In this document: piece after piece, positions 8,790 through 18,791 of the stretch
Layout of the letters: every line of letters begins with the position of its first letter
Numbering within the stretch: the first letter of the stretch is position 1
Source of the DNA: Pseudomonas sp. 102515
GTDB lineage: Bacteria > Pseudomonadota > Gammaproteobacteria > Pseudomonadales > Pseudomonadaceae
Direction of reading: 5' to 3'
DNA: 64,000 nucleotides
Assembly: GCF_031085165.1 (NCBI RefSeq)
Contig: NZ_JAVHTY010000003.1
Span: 496,001 to 560,000, forward strand
Notes under the pieces: model-generated
Told to the model about the DNA's origin: nothing
Seen by the model: only the letters and a program-made list of their open reading frames with translations
Databases searched by the model: none
Position numbers and translations under genes: made by a program

Positions 8790-9991
8790 AGGGGTTCCTC
8801 GATCGGTGGGCGGCAGCGCTCGCAGTCTTCGAGGATGGCGCGGTCGCGCCCGGCCTGCTTGGCCCAGTAGAGCTGGCGATCGGCGGCTTCGATGAAGGTC
8901 TCGGCGCAGTCGTGGTCCGGCCGCGCGCAGGCACCGCCGATACTCACCGTCACGCGCGGACCGGCATGGGGCCCGAGGTGGGGGATCTCCAGGCGCCGTA
9001 CCGCATCGAGCAGGCGCTGGGCCAGCTTGCCGGCATCCTCCTCACGCGAGGGCGTGCAGAGGATGGCGAATTCCTCGCCACCGTAGCGGGCCAGGCAATC
9101 GCCGGCGCGCAACTCGTCGGCCAGGGCGGTGGCGACCTGTTGCAGGCAGCGATCGCCCGCCGGATGCCCGTAGCGATCGTTGAAGGCCTTGAAGTGGTCG
9201 ACGTCGATCATCAGCAGGAGCAGCGGGCGTGGCGGGGGATGGGCCAGGGCGGTGGCCAGGGCCTGCATCAGCGCCCGGCGATTGGCCACGCCGGTCAGGG
9301 GATCGGTGGCGGACTGCTGCGCCAGGAAGCGATTGGAGGCGGTCAGTTCTTCGTTGCGCAAGCGGTCGCGCAGGATCAACAGATAGCCCTGACGGCGCGC
9401 GCGCTCCATCCAGAAGTTGGCGAGCAGGGTGAAGACCGCGGTGGCGAATGCCAGGGTGAGCACCAGCGAGGCTTCCATGGCGGGCAGGTTGTGTATCTGG
9501 GTCGCCAGGCCGATGGTCAGCAGGGCGACCAGGCTGTGCACCGTGGCCTGGCGCAAGGGTGGGGCGATGCAGCTGTTGGTGAAGAGGGTCATCAGCGGCA
9601 GGGTGGCGAGCCAGAGGGCGCGATGTGCGGTATCGGAAGCCTCGACCTCGAACAGCGGCGGGGCGTAGGCCAGCAGGCTGGGCAGGATGCCCAGCCACTC
9701 ACGCGAGGGGTGTTCGGCCGGCATCAGCTTGAGGGCCAGCAGCACGGCGCCGCCACCCACCACGACCAGGGCGCTGAGCAGACTGATGAGCCAGAAGGCC
9801 TCGGTCATCAGGATCCAGTCCCAGACCGAGAAGCTGGCATAGGCCAGGATGGCCACGGTCAGGCTGATGCGCAGGTGCTGCCGCCGCGAATGGGCGATGT
9901 CGTGCTGGTAGTGCCGTTCCAATTCCGGCTCGAAGCGCAGGGCCCAAAAAGGGCGAGCCAGCGCTCGGGCGCGGGCGAGACCGAGGGACAT
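8786..9991 (-). CDS. Membrane-bound diguanylate cyclase (GGDEF)
   Basis: 401 residues. The N-terminus has about six hydrophobic helices (about 40-195), then a short coiled linker (about 200-225) and a GGDEF domain (about 225-390). The active-site loop is GGEEF at 304-308, preceded at the right distance by RAGD (295-298), the RxxD inhibitory site that binds cyclic-di-GMP for feedback control. It should therefore make cyclic-di-GMP from two GTP at the inner membrane in response to an unknown signal. No EAL domain is present. It overlaps the convergent regulator gene by 4 bases and is probably monocistronic. Confidence 0.9.
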   Translation of the reverse strand: MSLGLARARALARPFWALRFEPELERHYQHDIAHSRRQHLRISLTVAILAYASFSVWDWILMTEAFWLISLLSALVVVGGGAVLLALKLMPAEHPSREWLGILPSLLAYAPPLFEVEASDTAHRALWLATLPLMTLFTNSCIAPPLRQATVHSLVALLTIGLATQIHNLPAMEASLVLTLAFATAVFTLLANFWMERARRQGYLLILRDRLRNEELTASNRFLAQQSATDPLTGVANRRALMQALATALAHPPPRPLLLLMIDVDHFKAFNDRYGHPAGDRCLQQVATALADELRAGDCLARYGGEEFAILCTPSREEDAGKLAQRLLDAVRRLEIPHLGPHAGPRVTVSIGGACARPDHDCAETFIEAADRQLYWAKQAGRDRAILEDCERCRPPIEEPL

Positions 9992-10087
9992 GGTGCCGTA
10001 CCTGGCGGGAAAATCCGATTGATCACTTCAGCACAATAAGTCCCTTAGCGCGATAGAGGGTTCCCGGATCGGGAGGGCAGCCGCCGA

Positions 10088-10108
10088 ATGGTAGCCATTG
10101 GCTACCAT
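10088..10108. other. 21-bp perfect dyad between potF-like and GGDEF genes
   Basis: ATGGTAGCC and its reverse complement GGCTACCAT flank an ATT core, giving 9-bp arms. It lies 97 bases upstream of the GGDEF gene and 27 bases after the polyamine-binding protein stop, both on the minus strand. It has no U-tract on either side, so it could be an operator for the cyclase gene or a 3'-end hairpin. Confidence 0.4.
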
Positions 10109-10134
10109 GTGGTCCGTTGTGGACGCCTTGGCCT

Positions 10135-11235
10135 TCAACCACCGGACTTGATGCGGCTCCAGGCGCGCGTCCGCACCCGCTCGATGGGCTGTGGCAGCGG
10201 CTGCACCACATAGAGCTTCTTGAGCATGTCCGGAGTAGGCACCAGGTCGTGGTTGTCGCGGATGGCGGCGGTCACCAGCGGCATGCCGGGCTTGTTGGCG
10301 TTGGGATAGCCGAGGTAGTCGCTGATCCCGGCGATCACCTTGGGTTCGAGCAGGTAGTTGATGAAGGCATGGGCCTGGTCGACGTTGGCGGCGCTGGCCG
10401 GAATGGCCCAGGTGTCGAACCAGATCGGCGCACCCTCGCGTGGCAGGCGCCAGTCCACCACCACGCCGTTGCCGGCTTCCTTGGCGCGATTGCCGAACTG
10501 GTAGAAGCTGCCCGAATAACCCACCGCCACGCAGATGTCGCCATTGGCGATGTCGGTCATGTACTTGGTGGAGTTGAAGTAGGCCATGTAGGGGCGGATC
10601 TTGAGCATCAGCGCCGTGGCCTTTTCGTAGTCCTTGGCGTTGGCGCTGTTGGGGTCCAGGCCCAGGTAGTGCAGCACCACCGGCAGGATGTCCGAGGGCG
10701 AGTCCAGCATGGCCACGCCACAGCTCTCGAGCTTGGCCATGTTCTCCGGCTTGAACACCAGGTCCCAGCTGTCCACCGGTGCGTCCGCACCCAGCGCCGC
10801 CTTGACCTTGGCCGGGTTGAAGCCGATGAGGATGGTGCCGTACATGTAGGGCACGCCGTACTGGTTACCCGGATCGTTGACCTCCAGCAGCTTGAGCAAC
10901 CCGGGATCGAGATTCTGCCAGTTGGGCAGCTTGCGCTTGTCCAGCTTCTGGAAGACCCCGGCCTTGATCTGGGTTTCCAGGAACTGGTTGGAGGGAATCA
11001 CCAGGTCATAGCCGGAGCGACCGGTGAGCAGCTTGGCCTCCAGCGACTCGTTGCTGTCGAAGGTGTCCCAGGTGACGCGGATGCCGGTCTGCTTGGCGAA
11101 GTCCCTGGGCGTCTCGGGCAGGATGTAGTCGGCCCAGTTGTAGACCCGCAGCTCGCCGGGATCGGCGGCCTGGACGGCGGTGGCGAGCAGGGCGCCACCG
11201 AGCAGGGCGGTGAGCGGATGCAGGAGGCTGTGCAT
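10135..11235 (-). CDS. Polyamine ABC transporter substrate-binding protein (PotF/SpuD type)
   Basis: 366 residues, exported by a signal peptide (about 1-23, ending 'TAVQAAD'). It belongs to the spermidine/putrescine-binding family: 'LRVYNWADYILPET' near the mature N-terminus, 'VTWDTFDSNESLEAKL' and 'YDLVIPSNQFLETQIKAG' are classic. It would bind a polyamine or acetylpolyamine in the periplasm. No permease or ATPase genes are adjacent. It follows the aphA-like amidohydrolase by 23 bases on the same strand, so the two likely form an operon. P. aeruginosa, as I recall, has the same pair (PA1409 aphA with PA1410). Confidence 0.92.
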   Translation of the reverse strand: MHSLLHPLTALLGGALLATAVQAADPGELRVYNWADYILPETPRDFAKQTGIRVTWDTFDSNESLEAKLLTGRSGYDLVIPSNQFLETQIKAGVFQKLDKRKLPNWQNLDPGLLKLLEVNDPGNQYGVPYMYGTILIGFNPAKVKAALGADAPVDSWDLVFKPENMAKLESCGVAMLDSPSDILPVVLHYLGLDPNSANAKDYEKATALMLKIRPYMAYFNSTKYMTDIANGDICVAVGYSGSFYQFGNRAKEAGNGVVVDWRLPREGAPIWFDTWAIPASAANVDQAHAFINYLLEPKVIAGISDYLGYPNANKPGMPLVTAAIRDNHDLVPTPDMLKKLYVVQPLPQPIERVRTRAWSRIKSGG

Positions 11236-11258
11236 GGTCGGATTCCTCGCGATAGGGA

Positions 11259-12290
<1,032 letters not shown>

Positions 12291-12404
12291 GGCGACTCCG
12301 GGCGGCGGGCTCTCCCCTGATTCTTGCCAGCCCGGCGCCCCTGGACGAGAGGCGCAGCGGCCAAAAGGGGATAGATCCGGCCAGATTGCGCCCGGCGTCG
12401 GCCA

Positions 12405-12764
12405 TCAGCCGCCCTTGGCTTCGTAGACTACGAACCGCTTCAGGGTCGGCTCCAGCACCTCCCAGGTGCCCTGGAAGCCGCGCGGCACGACGAAGCTGCT
12501 GCCGGGGCCGAGACGGGTGGCGTGGCCCTGGTCATTGGTGACCAGACTCACGCCTTCGAGGATCTGGCAGTACTCCTCCTCGGTGTAGTTCACCCGCCAG
12601 GCGTCCACCTCGCTGTGCCAGTGGCCGACGGCGAAGACGCCACTGCCATCCTCGTAGTCGAGCCAGAGGCTCTGCAGCGGATCGCCTGCCAGGCGCTTTT
12701 CCGCCGGCAGGCGGTATTGATCGGTGGGTTGGCCGCGGTCCGCGAGCAGGTGCAGGGCTGGCAT
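12405..12764 (-). CDS. Cupin-domain protein (DUF861/EutQ-like)
   Basis: 119 residues from the ATG at 12764, which has GAGAGG 7 bases upstream; an in-frame ATG at 12779 lacks this. A single small cupin barrel is indicated by 'GHWHSEVDAWRVNYTEEEYCQILEG' (read in two overlapping parts, about 47-71) and 'GPGSSFVVPRGFQGTWEVLE' (about 86-105). The usual cupin histidines are reduced, as in the DUF861 branch, so metal binding is uncertain. The protein is soluble and cytoplasmic. It lies upstream of aphA on the same strand but 114 bases away. Function unknown. Confidence 0.78.
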   Translation of the reverse strand: MPALHLLADRGQPTDQYRLPAEKRLAGDPLQSLWLDYEDGSGVFAVGHWHSEVDAWRVNYTEEEYCQILEGVSLVTNDQGHATRLGPGSSFVVPRGFQGTWEVLEPTLKRFVVYEAKGG

Positions 12765-12809
12765 GGCAGAGCCTCTCATTGTGCAGGAGTCGCCAGCATA
12801 CGCCAGCCG

Positions 12810-13811
12810 CTAGAGCCGATAACCCCGCGGCGATTGTCCGCTCCAGCGGCGAAAGGCATGACGGAAGCTGGCCGTCTCGCTGAAGCCCATCACTTCGGCG
12901 ATGCGATAGATGGGCAGCCGCTCCTGGGCCAGCAGATCACGTGCCCGCGCGAAGCGCAGCTCGTCGAGCAGTTGCTGATAGCCGCTGCCACCCGCCTGCA
13001 GGTGGCGACGCAGGCTGCGCGGGGCCATGCCGAGGTGGCCGGCCAGGGCCGCGAAGGAGGGCGGTGCCGCGAGATCGGCGCCCAGCAGGGTGCGGATGCG
13101 GGCGAGCAGGGCGCGCTGGCGATCCTGTTCGGGAGCCAGGCGACCACACTGCTCCAGGGCGTCGCGATGGGTCACCGGATCGGCCAGCGGCAGCCCGCGT
13201 TCCAGCCAGGCGGCGGGAAAGGCCAGGCCATTGAAGGCGGCGGTGAAGGCCAGGGGCGTGGCGCCGAAGCAGTCGCCATAGCGCTCGCGATAGGCCGGCT
13301 CGGGGTGCCGAAAGACCACCTGCACCAGGGGCAGGGGCGTACCCAGCAGGTCGCAGCAGATCGCCCGCAGCGAGGCCAGGCAGCACTCGGCGTTGCAGCG
13401 CTCCAGGTCTGGCGCGAAGGGGTGGTCATCCGCCCTGAGCCAGGCCAGCTCGCCGTGGCGTTCCAGGCGCAGGGTGAAATAGGCACCGAGCAGGCCCTGG
13501 TGGGCCAGCGCCGCCTGCAGTGCCACGCCCAGGGTCGGGGCACTGAGCAGGGCATAGCCGAGCAGCCCATAGCCGGAGACCCGCAGCCGCCAGCCCAGCA
13601 GCAACCCCAGTTCGGGCGGCGCGACGGGCAGGGCGTTGGCGATGACCCGCTGTTCCTGGGCCAGGGTGATGAGCCGATGCGGCTGTTCGAGGTCGTCCAG
13701 CCGCAGGCCGCTGCCGGCCAGCAGGGGCGCCGCCCGGGCGGGCGTGTCGGCCGCCAGTTGCTGGAGCACCAGGGACACCAGGTTGAGATTGATCAGACCG
13801 GACTGACGCAT
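12810..13811 (-). CDS. AraC-family regulator with arabinose-binding-like N-domain
   Basis: 333 residues from the ATG at 13811 (GGGGAG 8 bases upstream); a TTG two codons earlier is less likely. The N-terminal domain (about 1-195) matches the Arabinose_bd type seen in OruR/ArgR-like and ornithine-utilisation regulators. The C-terminus (about 230-330) is a two-helix-turn-helix AraC domain ending 'ASFRHAFRRWSGQSPRGYRL'. It is downstream of aspA (99 bases) and upstream of the cupin gene, all on the minus strand. The inducer is unknown; a role in neighbouring amino acid or polyamine genes is only a guess. Confidence 0.85.
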   Translation of the reverse strand: MRQSGLINLNLVSLVLQQLAADTPARAAPLLAGSGLRLDDLEQPHRLITLAQEQRVIANALPVAPPELGLLLGWRLRVSGYGLLGYALLSAPTLGVALQAALAHQGLLGAYFTLRLERHGELAWLRADDHPFAPDLERCNAECCLASLRAICCDLLGTPLPLVQVVFRHPEPAYRERYGDCFGATPLAFTAAFNGLAFPAAWLERGLPLADPVTHRDALEQCGRLAPEQDRQRALLARIRTLLGADLAAPPSFAALAGHLGMAPRSLRRHLQAGGSGYQQLLDELRFARARDLLAQERLPIYRIAEVMGFSETASFRHAFRRWSGQSPRGYRL

Positions 13812-13910
13812 GGGCAAACTCCCCGGGGCGGTGGCAGCCTTCCAAGCAAGAAGGATACCGCGCCCACGGGGAGTTGCCGTCGGTTGCCGCTCAGGTCTGG
13901 CGTGCGGGAC

Positions 13911-15344
13911 TCAGACCTTGGCTTTGAGCGGTACCAGCCTTGGCGCGATCATGTTTTCCGGGCGCAGGATGTCGTCCAGGGTCGCCTCGTCCAGCAGGTT
14001 CTCCTCGCGCACCAGTTCCAGCACGCCGCGACCGGTTTCCAGCGCCGTCTTGGCGATGCGGGTGGAGGTCTCGTAGCCCAGGTAGGGGTTGAGCGCGGTG
14101 ACCAGGCCGATGGAGTGCTCCACCTGGCGGCGGCAGTGCTCGACGTTGGCGGTGATACCGGTGATGCAGTGTTCGCGCAGCATGTCCATGGCGCGCTGCA
14201 AGAGGCGGATGGAGTCGAAGATCTTGTAGGCGATCAAGGGCTCCATGACGTTGAGCTGCAGCTGGCCGCCCTCGGCCGCCAGGGTCAGCGCCAGGTCGTT
14301 GCCGATGATCTCGAAGGCCACCTGGTTGACCGCCTCGGGGATCACCGGATTGACCTTGCCCGGCATGATGGAGCTGCCCGGCTGGCGCGGCGGCAGGTTG
14401 ATCTCGTTGATGCCGGTGCGCGGACCGCTGGAGAGCAGGCGCAGGTCGTTGCAGATCTTCGACAGCTTCACCGCGGTGCGCTTGAGCATGCCGGAGAACA
14501 GCACGAAGGCGCCCATGTCCGAGGTGGCTTCGATCAGGTCGGCGGCCGGGGTCAGCGGCTGGCCGCTGATGTCCGCCAGGCGTTGCACGGCCAGGAGCTG
14601 ATAGCCGGGGTCGGCGTTGATGCCGGTGCCGATGGCGGTACCACCCAGGTTGACCTCGGTGAGCAGTTCCGGCGCCAGGGTCTTCAGCCGCGCCAGGTCC
14701 TCGCCCAGGGTGGTGGCGAAGGCATGGAATTCCTGGCCGAGGGTCATGGGCACCGCGTCCTGTAGCTGGGTGCGCCCCATCTTCAGCACCTCGGCGAATT
14801 CCACGCCCTTGGCGGCGAAGGCGGTGATCAGGCTGTCCAGGCTGGCGAGCAGGGCGTCATGACCGAGCAGCAGGCCCAGGCGGATGGCGGTGGGGTAGGC
14901 GTCGTTGGTCGACTGCGCCATGTTGACGTCGTTGTTCGGGTGTAGGTGGCGATACTCGCCCTTGGCGTGGCCGAGCAGCTCCAGCGCCACGTTGGCGATC
15001 ACCTCGTTGGCATTCATGTTGGTCGAGGTGCCGGCCCCGCCCTGGATCATGTCCACCACGAACTGGTCGTGGAATTCGCCACGAATGATGCGCGAGCAGG
15101 CGTCAACGATCGCCTGGTGCTTTTCCGTCGGCAGGTGGCCGAGCCGGTGGTTGGCGTCGGCCGCGGCCTGCTTGACCATGGCCAGGGCCACCACCAGCTT
15201 GGGGTAGTGACCGAGGGGCACGCCGGAGAGGCGGAAGTTCTGCACGGCGCGCAGGGTCTGGATGCCGTAGTAGGCATCGGCGGGGACATCGAGGGTACCA
15301 AGGAGATCTTTTTCGAGGCGGACGGATGATGCAGAGTCGGACAT
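13911..15344 (-). CDS. aspA: Aspartate ammonia-lyase
   Basis: 477 residues, cytoplasmic homotetramer converting aspartate to fumarate and ammonia. The fumarase/aspartase signature 'GSSIMPGKVNPVIPEAV' (about 320-336) contains the catalytic serine loop. 'GGAGTSTNMNANEVIANVAL' (about 101-120) and 'HPNNDVNMAQSTNDAYPTA' (about 136-154) bind substrate. Length agrees with AspA (about 470-478), and 'AGTSTNMN' favours aspartase over fumarase C. A LysR gene is divergent across 145 bases that carry an 11-bp inverted repeat. P. aeruginosa, as I recall, has the same aspA/LysR pair. Confidence 0.95.
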   Translation of the reverse strand: MSDSASSVRLEKDLLGTLDVPADAYYGIQTLRAVQNFRLSGVPLGHYPKLVVALAMVKQAAADANHRLGHLPTEKHQAIVDACSRIIRGEFHDQFVVDMIQGGAGTSTNMNANEVIANVALELLGHAKGEYRHLHPNNDVNMAQSTNDAYPTAIRLGLLLGHDALLASLDSLITAFAAKGVEFAEVLKMGRTQLQDAVPMTLGQEFHAFATTLGEDLARLKTLAPELLTEVNLGGTAIGTGINADPGYQLLAVQRLADISGQPLTPAADLIEATSDMGAFVLFSGMLKRTAVKLSKICNDLRLLSSGPRTGINEINLPPRQPGSSIMPGKVNPVIPEAVNQVAFEIIGNDLALTLAAEGGQLQLNVMEPLIAYKIFDSIRLLQRAMDMLREHCITGITANVEHCRRQVEHSIGLVTALNPYLGYETSTRIAKTALETGRGVLELVREENLLDEATLDDILRPENMIAPRLVPLKAKV

Positions 15345-15419
15345 GATAGCGTTAGGCTTCGATCGAGCGGCGGGCGCCGCGATACCTTAGAATCTAGGCC
15401 TGCCAGCCGATCCCGGCCA

Positions 15420-15454
15420 ATGCCGATCCGCCAAGCCTCATGCCGGATCGGCAT
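15420..15454. promoter_or_regulatory. Inverted repeat between aspA and its divergent LysR gene
   Basis: Perfect 11-bp arms, ATGCCGATCCG (15420-15430) and CGGATCGGCAT (15444-15454), are separated by 13 bases. The spacing and the position in a divergent LysR intergenic region fit a regulator-binding site. Function inferred. Confidence 0.5.
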
Positions 15455-15489
15455 AACTCTGGTTGTGACCTCACGAGATCCGACGACGT

Positions 15490-16404
15490 ATGGGCGCCAT
15501 GAACATCGAATTCAAATGGCTGGAAGACTTCGTGGCCCTGGCGGCCACCTACAGTTTTTCCCAGGCCGCCGAAAAGCGTTTCGTCACCCAGCCCGCCTTC
15601 AGCCGGCGCATCCGCGCCTTGGAAGAAAGCGTTGGCCTGACCCTGGTGGACCGATCCCACACCCCGATCAGCCTTACCGAGGCCGGTCAGCTGTTCCTGG
15701 TCACGGCGCGCAGCGTGGTGGAGCAACTGGGCGAGACGGTACGGCACCTGCACCACCTCGAAGGCGGGCAGGGCGAGGTGCTGCAGTTCGCCGCCGCCCA
15801 CTCCCTGGCCCTGGGCTTCTTTCCGCAATGGATCGCCGGCCTGCGCGGCCAGGGCCTGGCGCTGGCCAGCCGGCTGGTGGCCACCAACGTCGGCGATGCC
15901 ATCCACGCCCTGCGCGACGGTGCCTGCGACCTGATGCTGGCCTTCCACGATCCCGACGCGGCTCTGCAGATGGACCCGGAGCTCTTTCCTTCGCTGCACC
16001 TGGCGCACACCGCCATGCTGCCGGTCTGCGCCACCGATGGCGAAGGGCGGCCCATGTTCCAGCTGGACGGGCAGAGCAGCGTCCCCCTGCTGGCCTACAG
16101 CGCCGGCGCCTTCCTCGGCCGTTCGGTGAATCTGCTCTTGCGCCAGCGCAAGCTGCGCGCCGTGACCCTCTACGAAACCGCCATGGCCGACAGCCTCAAG
16201 ACCATGGCGCTGCAGGGCCTGGGCGTGGCCTGGGTGCCGCAGCTGTCGGTGGCGGCGGAACTGGCTCGTGGCGAACTGGCCATCTGTGGCGACGCCGCCT
16301 GGCAGGTCGGCCTGGAGATCCGCCTCTACCGCTGTGCCCTGTTGCGCAAGCGCCTGGTGCAACAGGTCTGGCGGCATCTGGAAAGCCAGAGCCACGGCGG
16401 CTGA
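15490..16404 (+). CDS. LysR-family transcriptional regulator
   Basis: 304 residues from the ATG at 15490; an ATG at 15499 ('MNIEFKWLEDF') is also possible, and neither has a strong ribosome site. The N-terminal winged helix (about 4-65) contains 'NIEFKWLEDFVALAATYSF' and 'TQPAFSRRIRALEESVGLTL'. The C-terminal effector domain (about 95-295) follows. The overall pattern, including 'AAAHSLALGFFPQWI', resembles the HypT (YjiE) branch of E. coli, which senses hypochlorite, but that link is weak. It is divergent from aspA and probably regulates it and itself. The hydroxyproline cluster starts 106 bases downstream. Confidence 0.88.
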   Translation: MGAMNIEFKWLEDFVALAATYSFSQAAEKRFVTQPAFSRRIRALEESVGLTLVDRSHTPISLTEAGQLFLVTARSVVEQLGETVRHLHHLEGGQGEVLQFAAAHSLALGFFPQWIAGLRGQGLALASRLVATNVGDAIHALRDGACDLMLAFHDPDAALQMDPELFPSLHLAHTAMLPVCATDGEGRPMFQLDGQSSVPLLAYSAGAFLGRSVNLLLRQRKLRAVTLYETAMADSLKTMALQGLGVAWVPQLSVAAELARGELAICGDAAWQVGLEIRLYRCALLRKRLVQQVWRHLESQSHGG

Positions 16405-16436
16405 TCGACGCTATTGAATTGTGCTGATTTCGGCAT

Positions 16437-16448
16437 TCGGCTAGCCGA
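16437..16448. promoter_or_regulatory. 12-bp palindrome upstream of lhpA
   Basis: TCGGCTAGCCGA is a perfect palindrome 63-74 bases before the lhpA start, in the only gap ahead of the six-gene hydroxyproline cluster. It is a candidate operator for the AraC-type regulator encoded inside the cluster. Short palindromes are common in GC-rich DNA, so confidence is low. Confidence 0.3.
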
Positions 16449-16510
16449 CGTCCTGCAAGCCTTTTGCCGTTATCTGCGCGACACTGGCACCTCTCTCACG
16501 GAGGTCAGCC

Positions 16511-17449
16511 ATGCAGCGCATCCGCGTCATCGACTCCCATACCGGTGGTGAACCCACCCGCCTGGTGCTGGACGGTTTTCCCGATCTCGGCCAGGGCAGC
16601 ATGGCCGAGCGCCGCAGTCGCCTGGCCGGGCAGCATGACGCCTTTCGCCGGGCCTGCATGCGCGAACCGCGTGGCAACGAGGTGCTGGTCGGGGCGTTGC
16701 TCTGCGCGCCGGTATCGCCCGAGGCTAGCGCTGGGGTGGTGTTCTTCAACGAGGTCGGCTACCTGGGCATGTGCGGCCACGGTACCATTGGCCTGGTGGT
16801 CTCCCTGGCCCATCTCGGTCGCATCGGCCCCGGCGATCACCTGATCGAGACCCCGGTGGGCGACGTCACCGCCACCCTGCATGACGACGGCAGCGTCAGC
16901 GTGCGCAACGTCCCGGCCTATCGCCATCGCCATGCCGTCCAGGTGGAGGTCCCCGGCCATGGCCCGGTCAGCGGCGACATCGCCTGGGGCGGCAACTGGT
17001 TCTTCCTCTGTGCCGATCACGGCCAGCGCATCGCCGCCGACAACCTCGACGGTCTGCTCACCTTCAGCCTGGCCCTGCGTGGCGCGCTGGAGGCCGCCGG
17101 TATCACCGGCGACCAGGGCGGCCACATCGACCATATCGAACTCTTCGCCGAGGATCCGGACGGCGCCGACAGTCGCAGCTATGTGCTCTGCCCGGGCCGC
17201 GCCTACGACCGCTCGCCCTGCGGTACCGGCACCAGCGCCAAGCTGGCGTGCCTCGCGGCCGACGGTGACCTGGCACCCGGCGCCGTCTGGCAGCAGGCCA
17301 GTGTCATCGGCAGTCGCTTCGAAGCGCATTATCAGCCCGGCGACGAGGGCCGTATCCTGCCGGTGATCCGCGGCCGCGCCCACGTCATGGCCGAAGCGAC
17401 CCTGCTGCTGGCCGCCGACGATCCATTCGCCTGGGGTATCCCGGGGTGA
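16511..17449 (+). CDS. lhpA: 4-hydroxyproline 2-epimerase
   Basis: 312 residues, cytoplasmic, of the proline racemase family. It converts trans-4-hydroxy-L-proline to cis-4-hydroxy-D-proline, the first catabolic step. Both catalytic cysteines are present: in '[14 protein letters not shown]' (about 84-97) and '[15 protein letters not shown]' (about 231-245), which excludes the dehydratase variants that replace one Cys. The N-terminus '[15 protein letters not shown]' is typical. GGAGG lies 8 bases before the ATG. The last four bases overlap lhpB (GTGA), starting a chain of overlaps through the cluster. Context makes epimerase more likely than proline racemase. Confidence 0.93.
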   Translation: MQRIRVIDSHTGGEPTRLVLDGFPDLGQGSMAERRSRLAGQHDAFRRACMREPRGNEVLVGALLCAPVSPEASAGVVFFNEVGYLGMCGHGTIGLVVSLAHLGRIGPGDHLIETPVGDVTATLHDDGSVSVRNVPAYRHRHAVQVEVPGHGPVSGDIAWGGNWFFLCADHGQRIAADNLDGLLTFSLALRGALEAAGITGDQGGHIDHIELFAEDPDGADSRSYVLCPGRAYDRSPCGTGTSAKLACLAADGDLAPGAVWQQASVIGSRFEAHYQPGDEGRILPVIRGRAHVMAEATLLLAADDPFAWGIPG

Positions 17450-18561
17450 AGGCCGTGGCGGAGGTCCTCGTCGTCGGCGGCGGCATCGTCGGTGCCAGCT
17501 GCGCCGCGGCCCTGGCCGCGCGCGGCTGTCGCGTGCGGGTGCTGGACGCCGGCCTGCCCGGCGCCTCCGCCGCCGGCATGGGCCACCTGGTGGTAATGGA
17601 CGACGACCCCGCCGAACTGACCTTGAGCGCCCGCTCCCTGGCACTCTGGCGTGAGCTGGTGCCCCAATTGCCCAGCGCCGCCGACTACCGCAACTGCGGC
17701 ACCCTCTGGCTGGCCCGCGACGCCGCCGAACTGGATCTTCTCGAAGAGAAACGTCAGCGCCTGGACGCCCAGGGCGTCGCCAACCAGCCGCTCGACGCCG
17801 CGGCGACCGCCGCTGCCGAACCGGCGCTGACTGCCCTGGCCGGCAGCCTGGAGGTGCCCGGCGATGGCCTGCTCTATGCCCCGGTGGTGGCCGCCTGGCT
17901 GCTGCAACGCTCGCCGCTGATCGAATTCCAACGCGTCCGGGTGAGCGCCGTCGAAGGCCAGCGCGTACGCCTGGACGACGGGCGCTGGCTGACCGCGGAT
18001 GCCGTGGTACTCGCCGCCGGCCTGCAGGCCGCCAGTCTCTGCCCGGACCTGCCCCTGGTGCCCAAGAAGGGCCATCTGCTGATCACCGACCGCTATCCCG
18101 AGCGGGTCCGCCATCAGTTGGTGGAGATCGGTTATGGCGCCAGCGCCCACGCCAGCAGCGGCGCCTCGGTGGCCTTCAATGTCCAGCCGCGACCCACCGG
18201 CCAGTTGCTGATCGGTTCGTCGCGGCAATTCGAGCGTCCGGATATGGCCGTGGAACCTGCGGTGGTCGGCCAGCTGCTGCGTCGTGCCCTGGACTTCCTG
18301 CCGGGCCTGACCCATACCTCGCTGATCCGTGGCTGGACCGGCCAGCGCGCCGCCAGTCCCGATGGCCTGCCGCTGATCGGCGCACACCCCGACCAGCCCG
18401 GTCTGTGGCTGGCGGTCGGTCACGAAGGCCTGGGCGTCACCACCGCTCCGGCCACCGCCGAAGCCATCGCCAACGGGTTGTTCGGTGAGCGCTCGACGTT
18501 CCACGTGGAACCCTTCGCACCTACACGCTTCACGCTCGCGCCGAGGAGCCAGGCATGCTGA
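17446..18561 (+). CDS. lhpB: D-hydroxyproline dehydrogenase, catalytic FAD subunit
   Basis: 371 residues, a D-amino-acid-oxidase-type flavoprotein. The N-terminal FAD-binding motif is '[18 protein letters not shown]' (about 7-24), and '[17 protein letters not shown]' near residue 300 is the usual DAO-family C-terminal flavin contact. It should oxidise cis-4-hydroxy-D-proline to the pyrroline carboxylate, passing electrons to the LhpF and LhpE partners. The start is GTG, overlapping the lhpA stop, and its end overlaps lhpF by 7 bases. In P. aeruginosa lhpBFE encode a heteromeric dehydrogenase; the gene order here is the same. Confidence 0.88.
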   Translation: MKAVAEVLVVGGGIVGASCAAALAARGCRVRVLDAGLPGASAAGMGHLVVMDDDPAELTLSARSLALWRELVPQLPSAADYRNCGTLWLARDAAELDLLEEKRQRLDAQGVANQPLDAAATAAAEPALTALAGSLEVPGDGLLYAPVVAAWLLQRSPLIEFQRVRVSAVEGQRVRLDDGRWLTADAVVLAAGLQAASLCPDLPLVPKKGHLLITDRYPERVRHQLVEIGYGASAHASSGASVAFNVQPRPTGQLLIGSSRQFERPDMAVEPAVVGQLLRRALDFLPGLTHTSLIRGWTGQRAASPDGLPLIGAHPDQPGLWLAVGHEGLGVTTAPATAEAIANGLFGERSTFHVEPFAPTRFTLAPRSQAC

Positions 18562-18791
18562 CCCTGTTCATCGATGGCGAACGCCTGGAGATCCGTCCCG
18601 GCAGTCTGCTCTCCGCCGCCCTGGCCAAGAGCGGCAATCCCGCCGCGCGCCGTTCGGTAGGCGGTGAAGCCCGGGCGCCTTTCTGCGGCATGGGCATCTG
18701 CCAGGAGTGCCGGGTGCAGGTCGACGGCGTGCGCCGCCTGGCCTGCCAGACGCCGTGCCAGGACGGCATGCAGGTGGAGCGCCTGTCATGA
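18555..18791 (+). CDS. lhpF: D-hydroxyproline dehydrogenase, small [2Fe-2S] subunit
   Basis: 78 residues, a small ferredoxin-like subunit. The cluster-binding cysteines are visible in 'APFCGMGICQECRVQVDG' (about 36-53) plus Cys58 in 'LACQTPC'; this spacing (C-x4-C-x2-C) is that of plant-type [2Fe-2S] domains such as the small subunits of opine and hydroxyproline dehydrogenases. It would carry electrons between the FAD centres of LhpB and LhpE. It overlaps lhpB by 7 bases and lhpE by 4 (ATGA), consistent with fixed subunit stoichiometry. Confidence 0.88.
   Translation: MLTLFIDGERLEIRPGSLLSAALAKSGNPAARRSVGGEARAPFCGMGICQECRVQVDGVRRLACQTPCQDGMQVERLS

Noticed and set aside
12522-14765. A 747-codon plus-strand open frame across the cupin, AraC and aspA genes.
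   Set aside because: Three recognisable minus-strand genes explain the region; the plus translation shows no domain.
16411-16505. Possible sigma-54 promoter (TGGCAC near 16489) ahead of lhpA.
   Set aside because: The -12 GC is not at the required spacing from GG.
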